Below are positions 40,137 to 51,548 of a DNA stretch of 64,000 bases, piece after piece (position 1 is the stretch's first letter; each line of letters opens with the position of its first letter). Both the position numbers and the translations under genes were made by a program. This stretch comes from Puccinia triticina (taxonomy: Eukaryota; Basidiomycota; Pucciniomycetes; Pucciniales; Pucciniaceae): the NCBI RefSeq assembly GCF_026914185.1, contig NC_070568.1, positions 1,054,001 through 1,118,000 of the forward strand, read 5' to 3'. The notes under the pieces are model-generated. The model had not been told where the DNA came from and ran no database searches. It saw only the letters and a program-made list of their open reading frames with translations.

Positions 40137-42700
40137 TCAAACACCAGAAGAATCAAGCATGTCCTCGAACTTCTGGTACCATTCCTTCACACAAAGGAGG
40201 TGCTCAATTGAAGCGCCACTGAGACTGTGTCTTTGGGATCCAAAAATAGTTTTTGATCGAGAAAAGACACACTCGGAAGGAGCACTTGTTGCTGGGATTC
40301 CGAGGAAGCATCTGGCAATCAATGCCAGGGAGGGATATTTTTTTGAATGCTGGGACCAGTAATAAAGTATGTCACAGGTATATAGCTTGTTGACTTTGGC
40401 AATGTACTGGTGGATCTCCGCATCCAGGTTGTTTGCGATTTCTGACTTGCCAAAAATATCTTCCTTGATTGCAGTCATTTTTTTTTCTTGCTTGTGGGCT
40501 TTTCTTTTGCAGGTTTTGATTGGGTTTGGGCTAGAGTCAAACTTGATTTGGCTTTGGCCATTTTATACGGAATCCAATTGTATTGTTTGGCCTTGATTTT
40601 GAATATTTTCAACACGGACTTGGCCGTTATGCTAGAGATGGCATGCTTGCTGAAGAAAGACTGATTTCTTTTGAAGTAACTCAGCTTGATGCGTGGATCG
40701 AGTATCATAGCGCAGATGGCGGCAGGCTTGTTCAATGCAAGAGTAAGATATTTCAATAATTTCTTGACCATCTCATTGGCAGCTGGAATGAGCTGAGAAG
40801 AGTTGTACTTTGCTTGTACATCATGTATACTCTTGATAAGTGATATGTATACTGGTATTGAGAGAGTTAATGTGGGATACTTTTATTGACAAAGAATTTT
40901 TGTGACGACATCTAGTGGCTTCAAGAAATTTGCCATCTGTTTGACTTTATCCCACTCGACCTCGCTGAGTGAGTATTTGGCCACGTCGGCATTGGTGCTG
41001 CAGTATGTTATGCACACTGCCTTCAACTTGAGATCTTGCTCCAGCATTAAAAATGTTGAGTTCCAACGAGTGCAAACATCTCTTATCAGTGTGAGATCCT
41101 TGACTGGATGACCGCTAGAAGATTGACTGTTAACAAAGTTGATCGCCACTTTAAATGCCTCATGGCGCTGAGGCAAATATTGAGCATAGGTGGCAAGACC
41201 GTGAATCCAAGAAATGACTGTTTGAAGATTGACATCAGCGCCATCTGGTCAAACAATAAGACTGTTTACATCCATCTGCTTCAGAGTAATCTCCTTCTCT
41301 GTATCATCATGGCTGCAGTCACCAAAACCTTGAGGCCACCTTGTGTGGCGAGGTTGATAACTTGGGCCATACAGCTCAACAATTGAGTGTCTGCGTCAAA
41401 AATTCCACCCAGCTTCTGTTCAACTTGCGTTGCAAGGGTTGAGTTGTTGGATGCATTATCAGCAGTGATACAGCACAGCGCGTTGGTAATATTGAGATCG
41501 GCCAGATTATCTACAAATAAATCTCCAAAATTGGCACCGGTGTGTCGTCCTAGGTGAGGGCACAATGCATGTTAGAACACAAAAGATCAAGAGAGTTTAA
41601 AAATGGCTACTTGCCATGAACAGTTGGCATCCCAACAAGTACATCCAAAATCTCCCAATTGGAGGTGATACCATGCACGGTGATGGCCATGAAAGCCTTT
41701 GCATTTGGAGAGGTCCAAGCGTCAACAGTGTACAAAAGATAACTCATGTCACCAAGAACGTTCCACAAATGATTCTTATGCGCAAAAAACAGCATGTCAA
41801 CCTCTTTTGCAATGGTCTTCTGGCTGAATTTCATGTTCAGGGTTGCTGGATTGAGAAGTTCAAGTAGATTCTTGAAGGATTCCCGCTTGGCTATTGAGTA
41901 AGGTAAGTCTGCCTCAGCAACCATGTATGGGATGGCCTTTTTGAGGAAGTCTGCATTAAGAACCGGCTGAATGAGACACTGTAAGCAAAAATGAAATGGA
42001 CTATCTATTAGAAGTTCAAGTCACATACCCGATGCTCAAGACGCTGTTGTTTCATTGAATACAGAGTTGTATCGGCTAGATTTGGCGAGATAATTCCATG
42101 CACTTGTAAGGGTGGGGAGACCCTTCACTGAGCAGAGGCTGGAGAGGCACGGTGGGACGGGCTCAAAGGCCTAGCGGTTCTAGAACCAACGGTTGGGGAG
42201 CTTGGATTGCATGGCTAGCTCGGCAGAGAGAGTGTCGAAGGGGTCTGGAGGTCTCTTGTTAGACTATGTACAGGTATCTTCAAGATAAGAAGGGAAAAAC
42301 TCCAAAGAGAGGAAAGGAACTCACCTAGCTCGGCAGAGAGAGTGTTGAAGGGGTCCGGAGGTCTCTGCCGGGCTAGGAGGGGGGAGGGGAGCCTGAGACT
42401 ATAGCCCTTGTCTGAATGGGACATGTGATAGGTGTTGTGACACCTGGTGAACCCTGCAAGGAGTGTGGGGCTTCACAGCACTCTCCTGAGGTGTTCACTC
42501 ATTGATTTGGTGCTTCCAGTGGGGTCTTGTTGAAGGAGTTTTTCACAAGTGGCTCTGTCCTTCTTCTTGCTTGCAACTTGACACTGAACTTGCTTACTGT
42601 CCGCAAATTGAAAATACATCCAGACCCAGCTCTTCTGTACTACTGGGGTCGCGGCCACATCTGAATTGGGGGGCTGAGACTGGTTTGAGGCTTCTTCCAT
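40137..42700 (-). pseudogene. hAT-C transposase, multi-exon, interrupted by a solo LTR
   Basis: Minus strand from Met at 42700. The BED-type zinc finger (WVWMYFQFADSKQVQCQVA ... TKSMSEHLRRV) is cut at 42478 by a solo LTR and resumes at 42104 as HGIISPNLADTTLYSMKQQ. A GT-AG intron (42028-41979) follows, then the exon with LLYTVDAWTSPNAKAFMAIT and LVGMPTVHG. The next intron apparently uses a GC donor (GCAAGT) and joins to RHTGANFGDLFVDNL, ALCCITADNASNNS (catalytic Asp region), LLSCMAQVINLATQGGLK, IRDVCTRWNSTFLMLEQ and LDPRIKLSYFKRN. The C-terminal dimerisation block is YPSLALIARCFLGIPATSAP, then FSRSKTIFGSQRHSLSGASI and LLCVKEWYQKF. A frame slip at a nine-A run near 40480 separates the last block. 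Family assignment is firm; activity is unlikely. Confidence 0.85.
42105..42477. repeat. Solo LTR inside the hAT-C transposase exon
   Basis: 373 bp from TGTAAGGGTGGGG to GGGGCTTCACA, with the duplication GCACT at 42100-42104 and 42478-42482. Its layout copies that of the Gypsy LTRs at 26.5 and 30.3 kb: a head hairpin (GGGTGGGGAGACCC), a CTTCACTGAGCAGA box, a duplicated GCTAGCTCGGCAGAGAGAGT-type block, and the end CTTCACA. The sequences otherwise differ, so it is a related but distinct Gypsy family. Confidence 0.9.
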
Positions 42701-42941
42701 ATCTTCTAGTTTCTTCTTCTGGTTTGGCGGTGGTATAAGTTGAACTTCACGTCTGCCTAGGGCTTATTGCCGGGTATACCCGTGGGATGGTAGGGTATAC
42801 CCGTATCCTGGATGACCCCGCGGGGTACAAAAAATACCCGTGTCCCGTAACCAATACCCGCAAATTGGTACCCAAGCAGAGGGTATACCCGCGGGAATGA
42901 AAACGCCGGGTACCCCCTGGGTTCCAGCACTAGCCTCACGC

Positions 42942-43110
42942 TATAGTTGTGACTGACTAGTAGCTCCTGTGGACCGCTTCCCGTCTAGCCCGTGGAGTCC
43001 CACACTGATGTGTGAGACTCCTGGGTTGACGCTGGCTAGACCTCCGGCTACGTGGACACCGGGGGTCTCAGACCTGCACTCTGCCGTCCACCTCCCATGA
43101 TCAAACAACA
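42942..43110 (-). repeat. LTR family X, 5' segment (first piece of the split LTR)
   Basis: On the minus strand it begins TGTTTGATCATGGG at about 43107 and contains GACCCCCGGTGTCCACGTAG followed by CCGGAGGT. The solo copy at 56.7 kb has TGTTAACCATG and GTCCCCGGTGTCCACGCAG in the same order. Confidence 0.75.
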
Positions 43111-43563
43111 CCTGCTTTGAGCGCTCCAATAGCATTTTCAAGGGAAATCTTGTTTGGAGAGTATACAAGATGATCTTGGATAGGTTTCCACAACTTGTCT
43201 AGTCCGCGAAGAAGGCGCGATCACAGATTTGTTGATCCGCAGGGGCCAATTTAACCAACTTGAGATCGAAGCTGAGTTTCTGATTCGTGCAATCCATGTG
43301 GCAGTTGGTTTGTTGGGATTGTGACAAGCGGTCCAAAACACATCCTGAAGCATCACGCGGCACGCTCAAGTGTTCTTCTCATACGCATTGCAGATTGTTT
43401 TGAAGAGGAAACTGACAGGCGTAGTATCCATGTAACAAATTGCGAAATCAATTGATGGCAAAAAAAATTGTGTCAAGAGCAGGTTGAGCAAATGGGCCTC
43501 ATAACCTGTTGAGGGGACAATGGGATGAACACTGAATTTCACAGAATAACAGTCTTGTGACAC
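43111..43563 (-). pseudogene. Copia-type Gag fragment, frameshifted
   Basis: Minus-strand translation gives SIDFAICYMDTTPVSFLFKT, then in another frame MLQDVFWTACHNPNKPTATW and IARIRNSA. After a further slip it reads LKLVKLAPADQQICDRLLRG, LDKLWKPIQDHLVYSPNKIS and LENAIGALKAG. This looks like a UBN2-type Copia Gag. It runs directly into the split LTR, so the element kept Gag but lost Pol. The family assignment rests on general pattern only. Confidence 0.55.
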
Positions 43564-43619
43564 TCAGGAGTGAGAAAAGGATATGATTTGATTCACTGGG
43601 GAAAGAAAGGAAACCCCTA

Positions 43620-45895
43620 AAGGGTAGACAAGCTGTCATATTGGACCATGTAAAGGATTACATTCTCCTGGGTAAGGGTGGTTCATGTAATGGATTACAT
43701 GACCTGAGTATGGTGTTTGTGTGTATGTAACTGACTGATGGTGTCTTGAAGGGGCTGTATCTTCTGTGTCAGCCTGTATGTAACTAACCCTGTCTGAGAG
43801 GGTTGTTACTATCAAGATGATGGTGTAAGATGCCCAAGGATGGGCCAATGGGTTTGTGGTTAGACCTGTAAAAGGTTTCACTCTATCAGTAATCTTGACT
43901 GAGAGGCTTGCTCAATTAAGGCGCATCCAGATCAACACAGGGTGTTAATAGGCATCCAAGGAATAACTCAACTTGGGTTTGTGGTTTTACCTACAGAAAG
44001 GTAAGGGTAATCAAGAGTTGAGAGTATTCCTGAATTGAATGATGGGTGAGAATGAAAGCACTGTTTAACTATAGTATGGGTTAAACTTTGCTGTAAATAT
44101 ATTCTGAGGGATAAACAGTCCTGGGGGGTGTGTTTATATAGAGGGGAAAAGAGCAGGAGGGAACATGAGGCACTTGGAGGCGCTTCAGGACCAGGGGGGA
44201 ACTGGAAGCGCTCAAGGGAAGCAGATCCTCATGAGGATCAATATTGGAAATGATCAGGGCAGTGTAATGATCAGTACTGATCCTAGATCAGTGGCTGTGC
44301 GCACTAGCTGATCATAACCAATCAGTGATTCCATTCAGTGCTCTTTGAATTGGATTACATCATGTATTGTTTATTTATTTATATCATAACCAATATATTA
44401 TGTAAATGGGGACTGAGGCGTAACAGGGATAAATGAGTGATACCTGTCTTGGGTATTTCACGTGTACAGTAATTTTACAATTTATTGTAATCTTACTGTT
44501 GCATGTAACCTAACTCTCATAACAACAGTACATTATGGTAACTGTATTTAACTATGGTTATCTGTAATGTAATGTATAACAGGAGTACATTCTTAAGCTT
44601 GTATCTAATGATATACATATGTAATAAAGGTGTAAAAGGGAATGTACTATATGTAATGTGAACAATTGCAGGTACTTGGTACGTGTAAGGTACTGTGACA
44701 TGTACTCTGTGGCTGACATTCTGAGCCAGAGGGTTGTAAGGTGTGTTGTCCTTGGTTTCCTGTGTATTTTTGGCTGTAGAATCCAGTAGAGCCGCCATAT
44801 TGGTTGATTTAAGAGTGTACATATGAGAAAAAAGGAAATTTTGAAATGGGCTAGATGGGTAACCATAAAGCATACCACAAAGTCAAAAAAACTGAGCATG
44901 TTGCCTTAAAAACCAACCTTTGGACCTTGTCAAATTAGTCCTATTTGATGGTAGTCTTGTCCCATTTCATCTCAGACAACTGGAATCTCAACAAGTGCTT
45001 TATAATATCCTTCAAACAAATCCCATCGCCCCACACTGGCTTGGCTATTTCCAGACAGCTGATCTCAACCATTCTCAAATGAAAAATTCTTGAAAAGGTG
45101 GCATTTATCACCTTTGACAATGCTGGCTCAAACAACTGTGCAGTAGACTGACTTTTATACGTGCTTCAAGATCACAGCTGCTTTCCCCCGGGCTTGGATG
45201 GCAAGTTTTTCCTGTTTGATGCTGCGCTCACGTGATAAATCTGGTTGTGAAGGACGGCCTCCCACTACCAACATGGATGGATTTGCAATGTTGTGTATTG
45301 ATCAATTTTTTTTTTATTATTCCTCTTGATACCTTTTTCTGTGTTCCATTTCTCCTTAATACTCTTCTATAATTTCTCTCCTTCCCCCTGTGTTAGCTTC
45401 AGAACACAGGAATCTTTTCTTTTTTGTTTCCTGATAACATTCATAAATTTCTACATACACCATTCAATTCTTCCTGGAAAAAAGACATTGCAAGTTTTAG
45501 TATTAATCCAGGGTGGCTGAGGGGTCTCAAAAAATTTTCCTTTTTTTTTACTTCAACAATTGATGACATCAGAAGTCTCCAAATCTACTTTTTTTCAAAA
45601 AAGGAAAAACATTGACCCCTGACCTCTCTCATGTACCATCCTGCACGCATTGTTAATTTGGTTGGTTGAGCTTCCTGAAGATATTGCATGTCATACTTGA
45701 AGTGCTACATGCATAGGAGGCCTTTTTGAAATTAGTTTACCATGGTTTAGCATATTTTTGTCAGGTTCTTTTTTTATCTACTTTTGTTATCAACCACAGA
45801 TTAATGAGGAATATTTCCACATGAAATTTCATTGGACAATTCCTCTGCATATAAAACCCAGAAATATTGTATTTGGGGTCACATCCATTTATATG
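43620..45895. other. AT-rich transposon remnants without a supported gene
   Basis: Contains repeated GTAATGGATTACAT and CTGTATGTAACT words (43.64-43.80 kb), a TATA-like GTTTATATAGAGGGG at 44.13 kb, and GATCA-rich short repeats at 44.23-44.32 kb. A stretch at 44.46-44.87 kb is low in complexity. Minus-strand fragments around 44.94-45.29 kb (for example LVVGGRPSQPDLSRERSIKQ) look like an old coding relic that I could not identify. Confidence 0.4.
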
Positions 45896-46390
45896 CAGCA
45901 GCTACAATCTAATCAGTTGCCAAATATCACTACTTTGGTAGTTTCTTGGTGTTTCTGCCACTATATGTCATCCCAGCATGGGAATTCTTCCAAGATAATG
46001 TTACCGAAATGTTGAAAAGCACCCAAAGTTGCATTATGTTCCTTTACTGACCACAAAACCCCCAAATGTAGCAGCTACAGTCTGGTCAGTTTCCAAATAT
46101 CACTACTTTGGTAGTTTCTTGGTGTTTCTGCCACTATTTCTCATCCCAGCGTGGGAATTCTTCTGTAATATTGTTACCAAAATGTTAAAAAGCCCACAAA
46201 GTTTCATTATGTAGCTTTACTGACCACAAAACCCCCAAATGTAGCAGCTATAACAGTCTGATCAGTTTCCAAATATCACTACTTTGGTAGTTTCTTGGTG
46301 TTTCTGCCACTATATCTCATCCCAGCATGGGAATTCTTCTGTGATATTGGTACCAAAATGTTTAAAAGCCCACAAAGTCTTGTTACGTAC
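45896..46390. repeat. Tandem repeat of ~174 bp, about three copies
   Basis: The word GCAGCTACA recurs at 45898, 46072 and (as GCAGCTATA) 46245, giving periods of 174 and 173 bp. Each unit contains CCAAATATCACTACTTTGGT, TTTCTTGGTGTTTCTGCCAC and TCATCCCAGC(A/G)TGGGAATTC. Confidence 0.9.
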
Positions 46391-46856
46391 CTTTACATGA
46401 GAGGTTAGTAACATTGATCAATTGAAGGATTGAAGAGGAGATCATTGATAAGAAATGTGATGAGGGTGCATTTCTCACCAAGTTGGAAGATAAAATGGAA
46501 GACATGTCTTGATCTTGAGGAATTGAGGATAGCAGCTTTGGTGAGTGAGTTGCTGAGATTGAAGTTTCCCCATGGACAAGATGAATTGAGTTTGTCAAGG
46601 GAAAGAGAGGATACTTCAAGCGGGAATGGGGAGAGGTAACAGTACTGTGAGATTAGGTTTGATTGTGTGAGATTTGGGGTGCGCGTATTGAGTGGATTCA
46701 GAGCTGCGCCTGCACAAGTTGAGCGCAAGTTTCAACACTACTGTGGTGCAATAACCCAATTGCACTACTGTTATGTGTAACACATAGATAACAACAAAAA
46801 TCATGTTCCATTACCATTATCTACACATTACATGTAGTGTAACTACCCTTTGTTGT
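46391..46856. other. Possible non-autonomous hAT-A relative, right end
   Basis: Ends in GTAACTACCCTTTGTTG, very close to the right end of hAT-A (GTAACTACCCATTGTTG). CTCACCAAGTTGGAAG at 46.47 kb resembles a stretch in hAT-A at 14.78 kb. The left end was not found. Confidence 0.4.
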
Positions 46857-46858
46857 TA

Positions 46859-47057
46859 GGAGGGTTCACAATAAAAGGAAAATAAAAAAATTATGGTCAA
46901 TTTTAAGGCCTTTATCAACAAATTTTTAAAATATGGCAAGATATACAGGATTGGTTGTCCCCTGGAAATCAGAGCAACTTCTTCATGTTTTAAAAAATTG
47001 TTCATAAAGGTGTTAAAATTGGCTCCAAGTTTTACTTTTATCATATAGTGAACCCCC
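46859..47057. mobile_element. 199 bp MITE with TA duplication
   Basis: Terminal repeats GGAGGGTTCAC and the complement of GGGGGTTCAC, extended by TTTTATTGT/ACTTTTAT and by AATTTTAAGGCC against GTTAAAATTGGC. TA flanks both sides (46857-46858 and 47058-47059). Confidence 0.75.
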
Positions 47058-47059
47058 TA

Positions 47060-48860
47060 TTTTTTTGAGGCCTAAACTCCAAAACTGATTGAAGGAATCC
47101 ATTTTGAAGGTAAAAGGAATCCTGCTTCAAAGGATTTTGATTTCTCTGAAGATCCATTTTTGGATTTTTGATAATATGCAAGATTGAATATCATAATCCT
47201 ATCTGCAACAAAATGCAACAATTGAGTGGCTACAGGTGTAGGATCTAAGGTCCAGAACTATATTTTGGCAGGGCAGGTCCACAAGAGCTGAGAGGGAGGC
47301 TGAGTGAGGCTAAATATTTTTCCTGCAGGCATTCATGATTTCTTTCTCAGCCAATTTTTGACTTTGTGCATAACCTAAGCCCCTCCCGCAGGAAGGGGCC
47401 GCTTTGCGGCCAGCCACAGCGAGCCTCCCACCAGGGGGGACTTTTAGCCAGAGAGGGCAGTTCAGGTTGGTGGCTTTAAAACTCACTAATTTGATGATGT
47501 TGTCACAAGATTTCCACAAGTTGTTGGCACTTCTTTTATGAAACTTTGTGCCGAAGTTGAGTGAAGTTGTTTGGCAGCCCTATGCCCATGGACTCGGCAA
47601 AATCTTGTTACATAGCTCAACGTCTTTGTGTATCCACTGTATGCACCATGCACCCAAACCTGAGGCTGGATGGGGCTGGATCGATTGGACTAAAGATTTA
47701 TGTTGCATTATACACTTGGGACTGGACACTGCGGAGACGAAGTCCGGGCCCTCCGCCGCTCCGGCTGTAGCCGCCACATCCTGTACGACAAGCACATTGT
47801 TCCCCGTTCACGTTTCTGGGGCCTGTATGGGAGATTGTTTGTCTGTGTAGCGTACAGTGTTTTGAGGGATTTTTGTGGCGCAGAAGCTCGCAGGGCTTCG
47901 TACAGCTTCGAGTTCGTTGGATCAAATCGCGTTATTTCTGCCGTCCCCTCCTCGGCCATTTCGGAAGGCTCGTCTGGCCTCCATATCACGCCTGGACTGC
48001 GCGGGGAGCCGTGGAGTTTGCAGCCCCGCCTGAGGTTAGCTCTGAACGACTAATCAAAAATACGGAAGTTTAAAAGCATCGTAGCCATCGCCACTATGAA
48101 TACCAGGTAAGTTTGATGTGTGTGACAGACAAATCTTTGTCACTTCGGTTATCGTCAGACTCGATCCAGCAGCTCGATCCCTACAGATCCCGATGGACAG
48201 AATACATACAGAGGACTATTGTTTGGCAAAAACAGCGCTTCCGAGTGCTTCCGCTCGCCAACCGGATGCGCCAGGATGCGCCTTCCGGTGGGGTTATGCA
48301 GAGTCACACATGCCAACTATCCGAATCTCAAGCCATGTTAGGTTAATCTCCAGCGGATTCTGAGAGAGAACGGAGACAGACAAGTCCCTCCAGTATTTCT
48401 GCTCTCTTTCGCCCATGCCATTACCATACATCGATGAGTAATACATGCTGCTAGCGGAGTGCAATGAGTGGGAACAAGATCGTTCGTGATTCTGTACATA
48501 CATTCATACTAAAAGTAAGGTAAATATCTCATTCTCCGGGGTTTTGCATAGCCGTCGACGGTCACCGGGCAGTGTACAACAGAAGCCTTATAAACAATGT
48601 GTAACCGTCCCCGACTACGTATTTTATTACTTTGATAATCCTGTACAAGCTGAATTGGTAATAAGACTCGGTGGGTGTCATTATCCTCTACGCCCTGGCT
48701 CACATGACCCGAGGATGACAATGACTTGAGACTGGAGCCTCGAAGGAAGGAATTCCCGGGAGCGATAGTGTTCGACCGCTTGAAGCGTTTGCCTTGTTTG
48801 GTCTGCAGTTTCGTGTGCATATAGCAGACTCCAGAGAGGGACTTGTCCATCCACCAGCTG
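47060..48860. other. Transition from repeats to unique DNA, no supported gene
   Basis: Open frames on both strands (up to 120 codons) overlap one another and show no domains. Base composition rises from AT-rich to about even near 47.6 kb. The right part may hold distal promoter of the zinc-finger gene. Confidence 0.45.
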
Positions 48861-48877
48861 CCTCGGCCTCGCCGTCC

Positions 48878-49412
48878 TTATATATCCGATCCAACTCAGA
48901 CTATCTTCTCTGCCTCGCTTCCGCCCATTTCCCCCGAGCTCCTCACCGACACCCAGTCCCAAGCGCAACTGACGGCGCCCTTGCAAAGCTAATCCATATT
49001 CCGAGATACAATCTATCCCCCCCTCGTTCTTCTCCTCCTCCACCCCTATCTCGCCGTCTGATCAACACCGAGCCAGCTCACCAGAACTTCGTAGAGATTC
49101 ACACTCTTGCTCGAGCAGAAAGCGCCCGAGGAAGAGAGAGCCGATCAGCGAAAACAGGACTCGAGGCGATCTTCGAAGGCCTTGCTTGATATGTACAAAT
49201 AAACATATTTAGCCAACCCTACATACCATACATTTAAGCCCAACCAAATAAATTGCCAATTCAAATCCTCGACTGTCCCTCCCAATTATACTCATCCAGT
49301 CGGCTTCAAATACAACAACTGTCCAGCGAAAAACTCCGCAAGATCCCCTTCCACCGGTCCATTTCCGTCTTCCTCTCTGCCCCAGAGGGCCTGATTACTT
49401 GAACCCTGAAGG
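48878..49412 (+). promoter_or_regulatory. Probable core promoter and 5' leader of the zinc-finger gene
   Basis: TATA-like TTATATAT at 48878-48885, followed by pyrimidine-rich tracts (TCTTCTCTGCCTCGCTTCC and CTTCTCCTCCTCCACCCC) typical of fungal promoters. An open frame of 131 codons across this stretch has low-complexity composition and is not taken as a gene. Confidence 0.4.
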
Positions 49413-50467
49413 ATGAAACTATCGATGATTACCAACCTGCCGAATTGGGTGCCGGATGAGGCCCCACGAATGGGTGGAGATGAGTATGGGCAATACGGAT
49501 CCTGCTCAGACGATGTGAGCTACGAAGACGGACTTGACCGGCATCCATCGCGACTGAAACGAGTACGGCTGAATGAGGACGACCATCCCCGGGCGGAGCG
49601 GGATGTTGGACACGAGGGAAGGAACGCTGGGTGGGATAGGAGCTGGTCCCTCCTGCAGGCCAATCAAGATAAACCCATCGCCCGATTCTCCGCTGTCAAC
49701 GAACAGGAGGAGCCCGAGGAAGAGGCGGAGGGAGAGAGTCCTTCGAATAGCTTCCACTCTTCCTCCTCTTCCACCCTCACCCACTCCCAGCATTCATCTC
49801 CGCTCCAGCCAACCACACCTGACCACAGCCAACCTTTCCCTTCCTCATGTAAGCACACACAACATCAGAACAAAAAGGAAGAAGAAGAAGAAAAAAAAAA
49901 TGTTATCCGAATTTCCAGCCTCTGATTGTATACATTTCTCTTTTACGTGATGGCAGGGTCGACCGAGCCAAGTGGATGGTCGAAGCCGATGGTGACGGAT
50001 GAGATGGAATTGCTAGCGGTGATCGAGAAGCAGGCCGAGACCTACTCGAGCGGCCCGGGAAGCGACGCGCTCCTGACACACGCCCAGCAGGCCGCCAGTA
50101 TATGGCCTACTCGCCATCACCGTCCCCCAGACTCCAATATCCTCTCGCTCTCCTCCCATCCCGCGGGCCATCTAACCTCGGCAACACCCCCAGCCGTCCA
50201 AGATAAACCCTTCAAATGTAGCCTCTGTCCAAAGAGCTTCACCCGGAACTACGATCTGTGCGTATACTCTTTCTAGGTCCTCTCGTGTTCAAAAGCCTGG
50301 GCACTCAAAACGTCTCCTTTTTCGCGCTTCGGTTCGCTAGAACTCGACATAAATCTTCACATATCGACCAACGACAGCATCGATGCTCGAAGTGCGGCAG
50401 ATCATTCAACAGAAGAGACGCCCTCATCCGGCATACTTTGGTCAAGAGCTGTGGCCACCATCCGTGA
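49413..50467 (+). CDS. C2H2 zinc-finger transcription factor
   Basis: Three exons: 49413-49848, 49957-50257 and 50341-50467, giving 287 residues; both introns are GT-AG and keep the frame. The N-terminal half is acidic and Ser-rich (QEEPEEEAEGE, then FHSSSSSTLTHSQHSS), plausible for an activation or disordered region. The C-terminus has two fingers. The first, KCSLCPKSFTRNYDLTRHKS then SH, fits C-x2-C-x12-H-x3-H and is completed only after the second splice. The second, CSKCGRSFNRRDALIRH, ends in Cys (H-x5-C) rather than His, as in many fungal factors. Both fingers lie at the very end of the protein, so sequence-specific DNA binding in the nucleus is likely. Targets and orthologue are unknown. 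The gene converges on the Smr gene to its right. Confidence 0.85.
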
Positions 50468-51548
50468 CATCTTTTCGTGCCCCTCAGAGGCCGACAGCAG
50501 CGCTTTTTTCACCCCCATCTACGCATCATCATTCATCAAGACCCCAGAGGATCCCTTCCATCAACCTCCCGCATCTTCTTTCCTTAACGTTTAACTTCGC
50601 CCACTTTATTCATTTCTTCTATCTATCTTTATTTCAAAACATGTCGAGGACTTTGGGGATGTTTTTTCTTTTCTCCCTTCTCTCCAGCTCGTTTGCTCTT
50701 GTACCAATAGTAAAAACCAACATTTTATTATTGAATGTCATCTGTTGATCAAAGCCCTTTTCCATTCACATCATCATCCTTGTTACATGTCGTGTTTTTA
50801 TAACGACATTTCGACCACATGATCCTACTTTTTTTCAATCTACCTTACACACTCCTACCAAATCAACACTGACGTATTTATTTAATAATGATCTGTTTCT
50901 TACGAAAACCAAAATTTAAGAAAGACCCAAACAACAATCCGACATGTAGGATCCTCATCCAGTGAAAAACCAACCAACATTTCCCTGACTGTTACAACAG
51001 CATCCACACTTTACACAAGAAACTTTGACTCATCTAAAGCTCGCTCTTGATCTCCTCTTTTTCTTGACGATCTCTGTACTTTACTGTGTTTATTCTTAGG
51101 ATGAAGTTCTCTGATAAGTGTATGCCTACTATGAGCCAGCAATACATTCATCACGCTTTGAATGCGTGTATCAACGAGCGTCAGATTTGTGTGAGCTACG
51201 GCAAGCAACGGACGTGACCAAGTCCCTAATAGGTTTGCAGAAGAACTCTTGGACAACCGTGGATACCGTATAAACCAATAAAACCCCGAAAAAAGAGGAA
51301 AGATATTCACATTCTGGTGGTGTGCTGAATTATGGAAGATGCTGACTGGATACACGTGATAGTATACATAGACAAGCACGAACTATATGAATCGATGAAC
51401 ATGCAGTGGATGGAAAGATGTATCTTGAGCAAAGGAGAGAGAAAACGAAAAGAGAAGTAGGGGACAATTAAGGGATGCAATGAGACCACAGAGCGGACGA
51501 AAAAGGAAGAAAGAAGAAAGAAGAGAAACAGATGCTTGGGTTCACGGA
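50468..51548. other. Convergent intergenic region
   Basis: Lies between the 3' ends of the zinc-finger gene and the Smr gene. AT-rich with several T-runs and AATAAA-like sites; it should hold both 3' UTRs and terminators. No gene seen. Confidence 0.5.

Larger units (their letters stand above)
39776..42933 (-). mobile_element. hAT transposon (hAT-C), 3.2 kb, inserted in LTR family X
   Basis: A perfect 8 bp duplication, GCCTCACG, stands at 39768-39775 and 42934-42941, as made by hAT transposases. Terminal repeats are imperfect: CAGCGGTGGAGCCC on the left, TAGTGCTGGAACCC (complement of the right end). Subterminal regions on both sides hold many copies of ACCCGCGGGTAT and GGGTATACCC words. The transposase gene is on the minus strand. 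Three insertion generations stack here: LTR X, then hAT-C, then a solo LTR inside hAT-C. Confidence 0.9.

Noticed and set aside
44941..45290. Minus-strand coding-like fragments (ISCLEIAKPVWGDGICLKDI, LVVGGRPSQPDLSRERSIKQ)
   Set aside because: Several frame changes and stops, and no family recognised; noted only as an old relic.
48794..49189. 131-codon frame upstream of the zinc-finger gene
   Set aside because: Low-complexity Pro/Ser/Arg composition over a pyrimidine-rich promoter with a TATA-like site inside; more likely 5' flank.
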